From Dehalococcoidia bacterium UBA1328 (GTDB lineage Bacteria; Chloroflexota; Dehalococcoidia; Lucifugimonadales; Lucifugimonadaceae), in the NCBI GenBank assembly GCA_002306815.1, contig DBTA01000036.1, positions 25,490 to 89,489 on the forward strand: 64,000 nt of DNA, given 5' to 3'. The notes under the pieces are model-generated. The model did no database searches and had not been told where the DNA came from. It saw only the letters and a program-made list of their open reading frames with translations. A program made the translations under genes and the position numbers. Positions 1 to 8,763 of the stretch are shown here, piece by piece (the stretch's first letter is position 1; every line of letters starts with the position of its first letter).

Positions 1-1420
1 CGATGCAGTCATCTGTGTCGTACACACCCCAGTTGCCCTTGAGTGCGTCACGGAATGCGCGTCCATAACCAGTCGAACCGCGGTAGTTCACATCTACCAC
101 AGCGAATCCACGGCTCGTCCAGAACTGCAACGGTAGGCTAAGCGACGAACTCGTAGCGCTGGTAGGACCACCGTGACTGATTACTAAAAGTGGCGGTAAT
201 TCTGCCGAGTCAGCTTCAAAATCAGGATTTGTCGGAGGGTAGTAGTAAGCGTGAGCTTCGGCATCATTTGTTGTAGGGAACGTGATCTCTTCCGGTACTG
301 ACAGATACGCCTCATCGAGATCAATTTCGCTAGAAGACTTCAGAGAAGTCACGTTTCCGTTGCTAAGAGTCACCTTTACCACTTCCGCGGATGAGGTTGG
401 CGACGCACCGATGTACGCAACGTCATCACCAATAACGTTTACTTCGGCGATCAAACTGTGCGGAGCAGCGGCTTCAGCGACTTCATGACCGTTCGGGGTG
501 ATCATCCGGAATCGTCCGCCGGTTCCTTTCGATCCCTTGAGAACAATCGCTCCGTCCTCCAGGAACGAATACGTACTAAACCCGAACGCCCATGCTGGTC
601 CTCCGTGATCCTTTTCTTCGGCAAGAATTGGCGTAATTTTGCCGTTCGACCACTTCGTCAGGTTCCACCAGCCCGATTCGTCGGTGATAAAGACAAGCGT
701 GCCGTTAGGACTCCATTCCGGTTGAACGATGCTTACGTCCGCTCCCCCGGTGACCTTCTGTTCGTTACTGGTCGTACCAGTGCTGGAATCGAATTCAGCG
801 ACCCACAGCTCGCAGCCATCCCACGGCATGTTTGGATGATCCCACGACAACCAACAAATCATGTCGCCAGCAGGGTTCTGTCGAGGCGAGGAATAGAAAT
901 CGTGACCGCTGGCAAGTACGACGACCGCTCCTGAGCCATCGGTGGGAACCGCAACTAAATCGTTGTCAGCCTCTCGATCTTCGTGGTGCGACTCTCGGAC
1001 CGACAGGATCCATTTCGAATCATTAGTCAGCTTTAGATCGGCAAACCGAATCCCTAGTTCAATCTCCGGCTCTTCGGTTATTGCAGTCGGCTCTCCATCG
1101 TCAGACGACGCTCGATAAATCCGCTGATCGTCCCAGTTCGTGAAGAACACCTCGCCATCACGAACGGCATAGGCACTACCTCCGTACTCGTGAACAGCGT
1201 TTCGAGCGTTGAACGGAGCCGGATTGATCTCAGAGATCGAATCATCTGCCGACCGCTTCACGATCACATACCGGCCCGACTCCTCGGGTCGACCTTCGTG
1301 CCAGTAAACGTCCGCACCATCGACCCTCACCTCTCCAAGTCGCAATCCTCCCTGTGTGATGAGATCGGCCGATATCGGTGACTCCCAGGAACCATAAGGT
1401 GAAACTCGTTTGTCTGGCAT
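1..1420 (-). CDS. S9 family prolyl-oligopeptidase-like peptidase (C-terminus beyond window)
   Basis: The minus strand is open from an ATG at 1420 to the window edge, about 473 codons, so the C-terminus lies outside. The N-terminal three quarters has the repetitive, W- and D-rich look of the S9 beta-propeller (for example TDESGWWNLTKW). It runs into the start of an alpha/beta-hydrolase domain with the motif LLVISHGGPTSATSS, followed by FAVVDVNYRGSTGYGRAFR. The HGGP and NYRGSTGYG signatures are diagnostic of acylaminoacyl-peptidase/dipeptidyl-peptidase IV relatives. The catalytic Ser, Asp and His would come after the cut and cannot be checked. No signal peptide is visible (N-terminus MPDKRVSPYGSWESP), so a cytoplasmic peptide-degrading enzyme is likely. 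A GAGG lies about 10 bases before the ATG. The numerous plus-strand ORFs here are its antisense shadows. Confidence 0.9.
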   Translation of the reverse strand, partial: MPDKRVSPYGSWESPISADLITQGGLRLGEVRVDGADVYWHEGRPEESGRYVIVKRSADDSISEINPAPFNARNAVHEYGGSAYAVRDGEVFFTNWDDQRIYRASSDDGEPTAITEEPEIELGIRFADLKLTNDSKWILSVRESHHEDREADNDLVAVPTDGSGAVVVLASGHDFYSSPRQNPAGDMICWLSWDHPNMPWDGCELWVAEFDSSTGTTSNEQKVTGGADVSIVQPEWSPNGTLVFITDESGWWNLTKWSNGKITPILAEEKDHGGPAWAFGFSTYSFLEDGAIVLKGSKGTGGRFRMITPNGHEVAEAAAPHSLIAEVNVIGDDVAYIGASPTSSAEVVKVTLSNGNVTSLKSSSEIDLDEAYLSVPEEITFPTTNDAEAHAYYYPPTNPDFEADSAELPPLLVISHGGPTSATSSSLSLPLQFWTSRGFAVVDVNYRGSTGYGRAFRDALKGNWGVYDTDDCI

Positions 1421-1604
1421 TCTGAAATATCCTCTGCTCGATTAGAGCATTTAGTTGGCGAATGAGCAGAAGACTCTCAAAAGTTCGAGTCCGAATCAAC
1501 ACTCCCAAAACGCGAAACGCCTCACTGATTCGAATCAACGGGCGCTGTGAATCGTATCTTGTGGGGCGTCCTGGCAGATGCCTGCCGTTACATGCGATCG
1601 GGAG

Positions 1605-3263
1605 CTAGCCTCCGATAAACGTACCTTGTCGTTCGCCATTGACGATCACGTCGTACTCAACACCAGCTTCGTAGTGGGAGCCAATATTGATCGAGTGATC
1701 CTCGTACGAAACCATCAAAATGCACGGAACCGGCTCAACTGGAACCTGGGTCAGGACGTCAACGTAGACCTCTCGACCCTCAACACTCCAGTCAATCGAG
1801 TGAAACTCTTCGCAACCGCTATTTAAAAGGATCGTCACGCCAGCCAGGTGCTGTGCAGGGATCGAACGGGTCGAAGCCATCGAAACCTTCTCAACCGTTG
1901 CCTGCTTGGTCGTCATTTCCATTGCGCTTCCAGAATCGTCGAAGTCTCCTCCAGCGATCTGACCACCTAGAACCGACAGCAACTCACCCATCTCAGCATC
2001 GTTGCCGATGTAGAGCACGATGGAGCTCGCGAAAAGGTAGAAGTGCGGAGTACTGATCCAGTTGACTGTCTCAACCGTGCCATCAAAATCGATCGAGGTT
2101 CCACTGACTGAAATTCCCTCTGAAGCCTGTTCAGCTGAAGTTCCCGGGACAAATTCATAAACCAATACTTGCTGACCGTTTACTTTGAGTTCAGTCGGTT
2201 TGATTCCGAAAAGGCTCGTGAAATCGCTCGCACCACCGTACTGAACATCGGCGCCCTCGTTCGTCAGAGTCAATTCAAGTACGTGACTATCGGCGATCAA
2301 GCCTCCACCGGTGGATAGAGCAGGTGTTGGGGTCGCTGCATCAGCATCAGCACATCGAACATTTGGAGTAATTGCTTGGAAGGTGACTGATTCATCAGCT
2401 GCGTTCACTGTGTAAGTTGCACACACAGCAAGTTCATCGCCAACCGTTCCCAAAACCGCTTCAACCGGCACGATTTGGTAAACATATATGCACATCACGT
2501 CAGCAGTTGGTGACTTCACGACCGGGTACACATCGAACACATTGCGAGCAGACTGAACAACGTTTGGTTCAATCGCTTCTTTGCAACCGTTTGAAAGTCC
2601 AATTAGAACACTTGCAGAGTATGTTGTCGCGCCATCTTCTTCGGTGATCACGATTTCGATTCCCTCAACTGGAGCTGGCTCGACCACGAACTCAGGGTCC
2701 TCGTAAGGAGGAAGATGCTCGCCGATTTCACCAACCGGAACGCTACCAGTTTCAAACGTAACTGCCGGGTGGTCGTTTACGTGAACCGAGAACACGGTGC
2801 CGCGCTCAAAGTCACTACCGAGAGAAACGCTCTCTTCGTGGATTCCGTAAATTGCCGCACAGGCAATAAATGCCAGTTGATCCGGGGCAGGAACAGAGTT
2901 GTACACCGAGATGTAAATGTCACTTCCGTCCTGGGTCACTTCAGTGTGACTGTAGCTGGCGCATCCGTTTGGAATGCCAGAAAAGATCTGAACAACGAAC
3001 TGTTCCGGGTACGACTCGAGAACGAGTATCTTAACGCTCTCAATCGGAGCGATTTCATCTACCGTGTCGTACATGTCGTCAGGGAGTGGTTCGTTATCTC
3101 CAACGGGAGTTTCTACTGGCTGTGCGCCAACTCCATCGCTGCCTGTACCAAAATCTTTCACAAGCAGGGTCTCATCTGTGCCGCACGCAATTACGAAGGC
3201 TCCCAGAGTAGCAATCGCAACCAATACGAGCCATTTTGCTTTTATGTCTTGGCCGCTAAACAT
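1605..3263 (-). CDS. Putative secreted lipoprotein with three Cys-containing beta repeats
   Basis: About 552 residues, unknown function. I start at the ATG at 3263, which puts a lysine and a hydrophobic stretch (KWLVLVAIATLGAFVIAC) at the N-terminus. This ends in a lipobox-like Cys followed by GTDE, so a membrane-anchored lipoprotein is likely. A longer reading to 3329 would bury the signal peptide behind 22 polar residues. The mature part contains three related blocks, two in the first half and one at the very C-terminus. Each has an NGC or SGC motif, then a V-x-V strand ending in a second Cys about 30-40 residues on, then a GS-x-(Y/F)-x-x-G-x-x-(Y/F)-x-V-x-V-N-(G/D) strand. A different segment of about 110 residues lies between blocks two and three. 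The blocks resemble Ig-like or protease-inhibitor-like beta folds, but I do not recognise a named family. Confidence 0.7.
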   Translation of the reverse strand: MFSGQDIKAKWLVLVAIATLGAFVIACGTDETLLVKDFGTGSDGVGAQPVETPVGDNEPLPDDMYDTVDEIAPIESVKILVLESYPEQFVVQIFSGIPNGCASYSHTEVTQDGSDIYISVYNSVPAPDQLAFIACAAIYGIHEESVSLGSDFERGTVFSVHVNDHPAVTFETGSVPVGEIGEHLPPYEDPEFVVEPAPVEGIEIVITEEDGATTYSASVLIGLSNGCKEAIEPNVVQSARNVFDVYPVVKSPTADVMCIYVYQIVPVEAVLGTVGDELAVCATYTVNAADESVTFQAITPNVRCADADAATPTPALSTGGGLIADSHVLELTLTNEGADVQYGGASDFTSLFGIKPTELKVNGQQVLVYEFVPGTSAEQASEGISVSGTSIDFDGTVETVNWISTPHFYLFASSIVLYIGNDAEMGELLSVLGGQIAGGDFDDSGSAMEMTTKQATVEKVSMASTRSIPAQHLAGVTILLNSGCEEFHSIDWSVEGREVYVDVLTQVPVEPVPCILMVSYEDHSINIGSHYEAGVEYDVIVNGERQGTFIGG

Positions 3264-3527
3264 TTGATTTCCGTCTATTTCTTTCAGCTGTGGCCCGTTT
3301 TGTTTAGTCGGACCATGTTTCCTTACCAAATCAAGTGCCGTTTCCGGTCACCTGTCATAGCTAAGACGCACCAGCCCAAAGATTTGTTCCACCGAGTTTT
3401 GTCCAAATTCCATTTTCGTTGTTCGGACGCGTTATTTCCGCTGATCTCCAGTTCAAATCTCAACAAAAATTGACTCGCCACGGGTTTTAGGGCTAGCCTA
3501 GAAACAAGTTCGAATTTAATAGTTGCG

Positions 3528-3557
3528 TTGATCGGGACTAGTAAGTTTCGTTACGTA
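3528..3557 (+). promoter_or_regulatory. Candidate promoter for the trpS T-box leader
   Basis: TTGATC at 3528-3533 and TACGTA at 3552-3557 are 18 bases apart. They sit just upstream of where the T-box stem I begins (about 3563), so a start near 3563-3565 would give exactly a T-box leader. The match is moderate. The stretch from 3264 to 3527 otherwise shows no gene. Confidence 0.4.
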
Positions 3558-3560
3558 TCA

Positions 3561-3820
3561 TAGAGAGTCGGGGTTAGGTGGAAGCCCGGCATCACGAACG
3601 AAACCGAATGGACCCGTGAGCTTCGGAGCGAAAGCGACAGCAAGTAGCCTCCGACGGAGTGGGCACCGATATCAGAGCCCAGGGCCTACGGTCTTAGAAA
3701 GCCTCGACCGTGTGTCCGACAGAGATGCCCTTCACGAAACGTGATGCGGTAATAAGGGTGGCACCGCGGGAGATACCTCGCCCCTTGAATTGATTTCATT
3801 TGGGAGTGAGGTTTTTTTAT
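3561..3820 (+). promoter_or_regulatory. T-box riboswitch leader, tRNA-Trp specific
   Basis: The leader contains the near-invariant T-box sequence AAGGGTGGCACCGCGGG at 3754-3770, whose bulge pairs with the acceptor end of uncharged tRNA. It is followed directly by a terminator hairpin. Further upstream, a stem I region begins GAGAGTCGGGG. A GAATGGACC block at 3606-3614 has the form of a specifier loop, with TGG (the Trp codon) at 3609-3611. The specifier agrees with the downstream gene, trpS. By established T-box logic, uncharged tRNA-Trp would stabilise the antiterminator and switch on trpS. Because no convincing promoter lies between trpS and the trp biosynthesis genes, it may control the whole 3.9-11.3 kb cluster. 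Confidence 0.93.
3775..3818 (+). terminator. T-box intrinsic terminator
   Basis: CCTCGCCCC pairs with GGGAGTGAGG across an AT-rich loop, with a G-T pair and one mismatch, and is followed by seven T residues (3812-3818). The 5' arm overlaps the end of the T-box antiterminator element, as expected for a transcriptional T-box switch. Confidence 0.85.
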
Positions 3821-3907
3821 GCCCAAAAATCGACCGAATCTCGGCGATCCAAAGCATTCAAAACCTCAAACAGTTAGCAAGTAACAATCGAGAATCGATC
3901 GAACATA

Positions 3908-4939
3908 ATGGCTGCCGCAAGCAACAACGGTGCGAAAAAACGAATCCTAACGGGAGTCCGCCCAACGGGCGCACTTCACGTTGGACACTACGTGGGCGCA
4001 CTCCACAACTGGATCGAATTGCAAGACCAGTACGAGTGCTACTTCCTGATTGCCGACTATCAAGCTCTAGGAGACCACTTCCACGAGATCGATCTAATCC
4101 GAGACTCGGTTCTTCAGGTCACCCTCGACTGGTTGGCAGTGGGACTCGACCCGGAAAAGTCCGCTTTCGTCATACAAAGCTACGTCCCCGAGTTTGCTGA
4201 ACTGGCAATGTTGCTCAGCTTCATCACGCCTCTCGGTATGCTCGAGCGCAACCCAACGCTCAAAGGTGAACTCAACGAACTCGATATCGAACAACGCACC
4301 GTCGGATTCTTCAACTACCCGATGAGCCAGGTTGCGGACATTCTGCTTCCACGTGCAGATCTCGTACCCGTTGGAGACGACCAGCTTCCGCACATCGAAA
4401 TGACACGCGAGGTTGCTCGTAAATTCAACCGTATGTTCGGAGAAGTATTCCCAGAGTCAGACTCGCTAATTGGTCGTATTCCTCGACTTTCCGGAACTGA
4501 CGGACAGGGCAAGATGAGCAAGTCGAAGGGCAACGTCATCATGCTCTCCGACGATGCTGACACGGTCACTAAAAAAGTGCGTGCCATGTTCACCGACCCT
4601 AACCGAATCCGCGCCGACATTCCCGGCAAGGTCGAAGGCAACCCGGTTTTCGAGTACCACGATGCGTTCAACCCTAACACTACTCAGGTCGACGATTTCA
4701 AGTCTCGGTATCGCGAAGGCACGGTTGGTGATGTCGAAGTGAAAATGGCACTCGCTGAAGCACTAAACAACTTACTCGATCCGATCCGAGAGAAGCGTGC
4801 CTATTACGAAGCCAACATGAATCTCGTTGAAGAGGCAATCATGAGCGGTGTCAGTCGAATGCGAGTAGTTGCCGAAGAAACTATGACTCAGGTTCGGGAA
4901 GCAATGCGAATTTCGAGCTACACGACGAACTGGAAGTAG
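3908..4939 (+). CDS. trpS: Tryptophanyl-tRNA synthetase
   Basis: A 343-residue class I aminoacyl-tRNA synthetase that charges tRNA-Trp in the cytoplasm. The ATP-binding HIGH-type motif is HVGH at residues 24-27 within TGALHVGHYVGAL. The KMSKS motif is intact at 202-206 (GQGKMSKSKGN). The GD-x-x-PH-x-E-x-x-R block (DDQLPHIEMTREVARKFN) is typical of bacterial TrpRS. Length is normal for the family. The ATG at 3908 places the HIGH motif at the usual distance from the N-terminus; no strong Shine-Dalgarno is visible. It lies immediately downstream of a T-box leader with a TGG specifier. The next gene, trpE, begins about 130 bases on in the same direction. Confidence 0.97.
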   Translation: MAAASNNGAKKRILTGVRPTGALHVGHYVGALHNWIELQDQYECYFLIADYQALGDHFHEIDLIRDSVLQVTLDWLAVGLDPEKSAFVIQSYVPEFAELAMLLSFITPLGMLERNPTLKGELNELDIEQRTVGFFNYPMSQVADILLPRADLVPVGDDQLPHIEMTREVARKFNRMFGEVFPESDSLIGRIPRLSGTDGQGKMSKSKGNVIMLSDDADTVTKKVRAMFTDPNRIRADIPGKVEGNPVFEYHDAFNPNTTQVDDFKSRYREGTVGDVEVKMALAEALNNLLDPIREKRAYYEANMNLVEEAIMSGVSRMRVVAEETMTQVREAMRISSYTTNWK

Positions 4940-5073
4940 CCTGATCAAACATTCGCAAATGCTCAACAGACAAAATAAATGACTCACTCTTCATACATAA
5001 ATCTCGGCACTTATTGGCGAAGTCACAACTAACTCCATTTGGTTCAACTTCAACTCACCAGTACGGTTCAGTC

Positions 5074-6624
5074 ATGCCTAACTACACACCCGATCCCGAC
5101 ACATTCAAAGAGCTTGCAAACGATCACAACCTGATCCCGGTTTACCGTGAAATCAGCGCGGACCTGGAAACCCCGGTTTCTGCCTACCTGAAGACCGCCA
5201 CCGGAAAACATTCGTTTCTTTTCGAATCGGTCGAAGGCGGAGAAAATTTGGCGCGCTACAGCATGCTAGGAACAGAGCCGTCGGAAGTTCTCACTACTGG
5301 AGCCGGAACCGAGTACGGAGAAGTAGACCCCCTCAACCTCCTGCGAGAGCGAATGTCGACCGTGAAATACGCCCACGTTGAGGGATTGCCAAAATTCCAC
5401 GGCGGCGCGGTTGGCTATCTTGCCTACGACACGATTCGATACTTCGAACCAACAGTCCAGCCGATCTCAGACGAAAAATCTGGACTAGACATCCCGGAAG
5501 CGGTCTTCATGATGACCGATTCCATCCTGATTTTTGATCACGTTCGTCACTCGATCTTCGTGGTGTCTCATGCTGCCGTAAACAGCGATATCGACGCCGC
5601 TTACGATCGAGCAACATCCAAGATTGAAGAGGTAATCAACAGGCTAGAGCAGCCAGTGCCGTCAACTGGAGCGCGTCGAAACTTCTTACCCACATCTGGC
5701 TTTACATCCCGTGATCCAAACCTCGATTACAGCTCAGTTGGACATCCCGACCAGGCGCCTATCGATTTTGGTGAAATCACTGGACAGCCGTACATCCCGA
5801 ACATGAGCCGCGAGTACTACGGCGAGGCAATCGCGAAGTGCAAACAGGCAATCGAAGCAGGAGAAGTAATCCAGATCGTGTTCTCCCAGCGTTTGGCACG
5901 TCGCACACCCGTAAAACCGTTCGACATGTACCGCTCGCTTCGTGCAATCAATCCCTCGCCGTACATGTTCTTCCTTGAACTCGACGGGTTCGAAATCGTC
6001 GGAGCTTCACCTGAACTGCTGACGCAGGTCATCGACGGCAAGATGGCGGTTCACCCTATCGCTGGTACTCGACCGCGTGGGACCACGACAGAGCATGACG
6101 ACGAACTTGAGTACGAACTCATCAACGACGAAAAAGAAGTGGCTGAGCACGTGATGCTTCTCGATCTAGGTCGAAACGACGTTGGTCGGGTATCGAAGCC
6201 TGGAAGCGTGGATGTCGAGCAGTCGTTCGAAATCGAACGTTACTCCCACGTGATGCACATCGTTTCTCATGTGACAGGTGAACTCTCCGATCAATACGAC
6301 ATGTTTGACGCCATGAAGGCGGCATTCCCTGCTGGAACCGTTTCGGGTGCTCCGAAAGTACGTGCAATGCAGTTGATTGCCGAACTCGAACCCGACAAAA
6401 GAGGCCCATACAGTGGTGCGGTCGGTTACTTCAGCTATACCGGCACTATGGACACCGCTATTTCACTACGAACGATGGTCATGAAAGACAGCGTTGCGTA
6501 CCTGCAGGCAGGAGGCGGAATCGTCGCCGATTCAGACACTCAAATGGAGTACGAAGAGACCCTTCACAAGATGGGTGCTCTAATGAGAGCTATTGATCAC
6601 GCCGAGGAGTCCTCAGGTGTTTAA
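5074..6624 (+). CDS. trpE: Anthranilate synthase component I, copy 1
   Basis: Converts chorismate plus ammonia, supplied by TrpG, to anthranilate, the first step of tryptophan synthesis. About 516 residues from the ATG at 5074; the frame is open to a TTG at 5014, but those 20 extra residues do not look like TrpE. The N-terminal regulatory domain has FLFESVEGGENLARYSMLG, the LLES-type site that binds tryptophan for feedback inhibition. The C-terminal chorismate-binding domain has PIAGTRPRG, the DEKE...AEHVML block, a GRNDVGRV loop and the ERYSHVMHIVS segment. Alanine in PIAGT marks it as TrpE rather than PabB, which carries lysine (PIKGT). It overlaps the second trpE by 8 bases, so the two are presumably co-transcribed and translationally coupled. 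Confidence 0.95.
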   Translation: MPNYTPDPDTFKELANDHNLIPVYREISADLETPVSAYLKTATGKHSFLFESVEGGENLARYSMLGTEPSEVLTTGAGTEYGEVDPLNLLRERMSTVKYAHVEGLPKFHGGAVGYLAYDTIRYFEPTVQPISDEKSGLDIPEAVFMMTDSILIFDHVRHSIFVVSHAAVNSDIDAAYDRATSKIEEVINRLEQPVPSTGARRNFLPTSGFTSRDPNLDYSSVGHPDQAPIDFGEITGQPYIPNMSREYYGEAIAKCKQAIEAGEVIQIVFSQRLARRTPVKPFDMYRSLRAINPSPYMFFLELDGFEIVGASPELLTQVIDGKMAVHPIAGTRPRGTTTEHDDELEYELINDEKEVAEHVMLLDLGRNDVGRVSKPGSVDVEQSFEIERYSHVMHIVSHVTGELSDQYDMFDAMKAAFPAGTVSGAPKVRAMQLIAELEPDKRGPYSGAVGYFSYTGTMDTAISLRTMVMKDSVAYLQAGGGIVADSDTQMEYEETLHKMGALMRAIDHAEESSGV

Positions 6625-8131
6625 CCTGCTGATCAACGGCAGTTCTGACGACTTCGACCGAAAACTCGAACAATTCGATGTTGTACCTGTCCACGCAATC
6701 GTCAATTCAGCAACGACCAGTCCAATCGAAGCCTACCGGGTGTTGGGCCTGTCCGGTGACCCGTCGTTCATTTTCGAATCTGAGTCTCCTGAAAAAGGTG
6801 CGTCAAGGTACGCGTATGTTTGCTCGAAGGTAGATTCGGTGCTCAGGACTGGCGATGACGAACCAATCGGGGATGTCGATCCGGTAGCAGAACTTCGTAA
6901 CCTGCTGGAATCTCGTACTGTTGCACCATTGGAATCGCTCCCTTCGCTTGCATCCGGAGCTTTCGGATTCGTTGCTTACGAAGCGATAAAACACTTCGAA
7001 CCGAGCGTTGGTGAGCTTCCAATTGACCCAACCGGATCTCCACAGTCCGCATTCGTCATACCAAGAGAGCTTCTGATTTTCGACCGCGAACTAAATCAAC
7101 TTCACATTCTGGTTTTTGAAGACAAATCCGGTTCTTTCAGCTTCGCAACTGAGCGCATTCACCAAATTTTCAAAGTCCTGGACGCTCCAATGGGCGGTGC
7201 AGCCGCGAACGAAGTGCCTATCACTTCGCACTCGACGCCTTCTAACAAAACCGACTTCCACGGCATGGTCCAAGCCGCACGAAAGGCGATCACCGAAGGT
7301 GAATTGATCCAGGTCGTTCTTGGGCAACGATTCGAAACGCGAACCAACGCCGAACCGGTCGATATTTACGAACAACTGTCGAGCAACAACCCTTCGCCCT
7401 ACATGTACTTGCTCGATCTTGGCGACATGCAGTTGATCGGCGCGTCACCCGAACTAATGTTGAGATCAATTGATGGAGTGGCATCGATCCACCCTATAGC
7501 CGGCACTAAACCTCGAGGACTCACCGCTGAAGAAGATCTCCAGAACGAGGCCGATTTGATTTCGAACGAAAAAGAGTCCGCAGAGCATGTGATGCTCGTC
7601 GATCTGGCAAGAAACGATCTCGGCCGAGTTTGTCGACCAGGATCCGTCAAAGTGACGTCGCTCAAGCACATCGAACGCTACTCGCACGTCATGCATTTGG
7701 TGTCACGCGTTGAAGGCGAATTCGTCGAGACCAAAGATGGAATCGATGCCTTTCAAGCAGGGTTCCCAATAGGAACACTCTCCGGCGCACCCAAAATTAG
7801 ATCAATCCAAATGATCGCTGAGCTTGAACCGGAAGGTCGTGGACCCTATTGCGGTGCCATTGGCTGGTTCGGTTCAAACGGTGATATCGACACGGGAACG
7901 ATCATACGATCAATCGTTCTGAAGAACGGCACTGCCCACGTCCAGGGTGGTGCAGGAATCGTTTTTGATTCAGATCCGGAAGCCGAAAACCTCGAATCAA
8001 TACAGAAAACCAAAGCCCCTCTTCTGGCAATCGCACGCGCTGAAGCGATGCGGGAACTTCGTTGGCGAACTGAAAAACAATCCCCAACCGAAACTTCTCA
8101 ACCTGCGACAATGCTTCTATCTGGTGACTAA
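6617..8131 (+). CDS. Anthranilate synthase component I paralogue, copy 2
   Basis: A second, diverged TrpE-like protein of about 504 residues. I start at GTG 6617, seven bases after a GAGGAG Shine-Dalgarno (6604-6609). A TTG at 6593 is the only longer option and lacks one. The chorismate-binding domain is complete: PIAGTKPRG, NEKESAEHVMLVDLARND, HIERYSHVMHLVS, FPIGTLSGAPKIRS. Like copy 1 it has the TrpE-type PIAGT and not the PabB lysine. The regulatory site reads FIFESESPEKGASRYAYV, less canonical than copy 1, so feedback sensitivity may differ. trpG follows after two bases. Possible roles are a second anthranilate synthase, a deregulated isozyme, or a neofunctionalised chorismate enzyme. Confidence 0.88.
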   Translation: MFNLLINGSSDDFDRKLEQFDVVPVHAIVNSATTSPIEAYRVLGLSGDPSFIFESESPEKGASRYAYVCSKVDSVLRTGDDEPIGDVDPVAELRNLLESRTVAPLESLPSLASGAFGFVAYEAIKHFEPSVGELPIDPTGSPQSAFVIPRELLIFDRELNQLHILVFEDKSGSFSFATERIHQIFKVLDAPMGGAAANEVPITSHSTPSNKTDFHGMVQAARKAITEGELIQVVLGQRFETRTNAEPVDIYEQLSSNNPSPYMYLLDLGDMQLIGASPELMLRSIDGVASIHPIAGTKPRGLTAEEDLQNEADLISNEKESAEHVMLVDLARNDLGRVCRPGSVKVTSLKHIERYSHVMHLVSRVEGEFVETKDGIDAFQAGFPIGTLSGAPKIRSIQMIAELEPEGRGPYCGAIGWFGSNGDIDTGTIIRSIVLKNGTAHVQGGAGIVFDSDPEAENLESIQKTKAPLLAIARAEAMRELRWRTEKQSPTETSQPATMLLSGD

Positions 8132-8133
8132 AA

Positions 8134-8715
8134 ATGCTTCTACTAATCGACAACTACGACAGCTTTACATACAACCTTTTCCAGTACCTCTCCGAACTCG
8201 GTGCCGACGTGCATGTCGTTCGTAACGACAAAGCGACGATCGAAGAATTGGCGGCACTGAACCCGGAACGCGTTGTCGTTTCACCCGGACCGTCAACTCC
8301 CGACAACGCCGGGATTTCGGTCGACGTGATCAAACACTTCGCCGGCAAAGTCCCGGTTCTCGGTGTATGCCTCGGACACCAGTGCATAGCTCAGGCGTTC
8401 GGAGGTGTCGTGAACGGTGCAGGCGAAATCAGACACGGAAAAACTTCGCCTATCAACCACTCAGGTGTCGGCGTATTCGAAGGCCTGCCTCAGCCCTTCG
8501 AAGCAGTACGATATCACTCGCTCGCTATTGAGAAAGACACCGTGCCCGACACCTTCGAAGTAACAGCAAGTACGGAAAATGGCATCATCATGGGCATCCG
8601 ACACAAGGAGCTGGATGTAGAAGGAGTCCAGTTCCACCCCGAATCAATCATGACCGAAGCAGGGAAAGACCTCCTCCAAAACTTCCTCGACAAACCTTCA
8701 CGGGTAGCGGGATAA
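8134..8715 (+). CDS. trpG: Anthranilate/aminodeoxychorismate synthase glutamine amidotransferase
   Basis: A 193-residue class I glutamine amidotransferase that releases ammonia from glutamine for TrpE. The N-terminus MLLLIDNYDSFTYNLFQYL is the family hallmark. The oxyanion and nucleophile motif is GVCLGHQ, with the catalytic Cys near residue 78. The His-Glu pair of the triad is in GVQFHPES near the C-terminus. SPGPSTPDNAG is also conserved. Such subunits are often shared between TrpE and PabB (amphibolic TrpG/PabA). With no pabB in the window, and two trpE genes directly upstream, it could serve both. Only two bases separate it from the second trpE, so coupling is likely. Confidence 0.95.
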   Translation: MLLLIDNYDSFTYNLFQYLSELGADVHVVRNDKATIEELAALNPERVVVSPGPSTPDNAGISVDVIKHFAGKVPVLGVCLGHQCIAQAFGGVVNGAGEIRHGKTSPINHSGVGVFEGLPQPFEAVRYHSLAIEKDTVPDTFEVTASTENGIIMGIRHKELDVEGVQFHPESIMTEAGKDLLQNFLDKPSRVAG

Positions 8716-8763
8716 CCACTCACCGTAAGCCATTAAATATCACCAATTGAACCGAGAAACACC

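Noticed and set aside
282..1381. Several plus-strand ORFs over the first 1.4 kb
   Set aside because: They are antisense to a continuous S9 peptidase frame with HGGP and NYRGSTGYG motifs.
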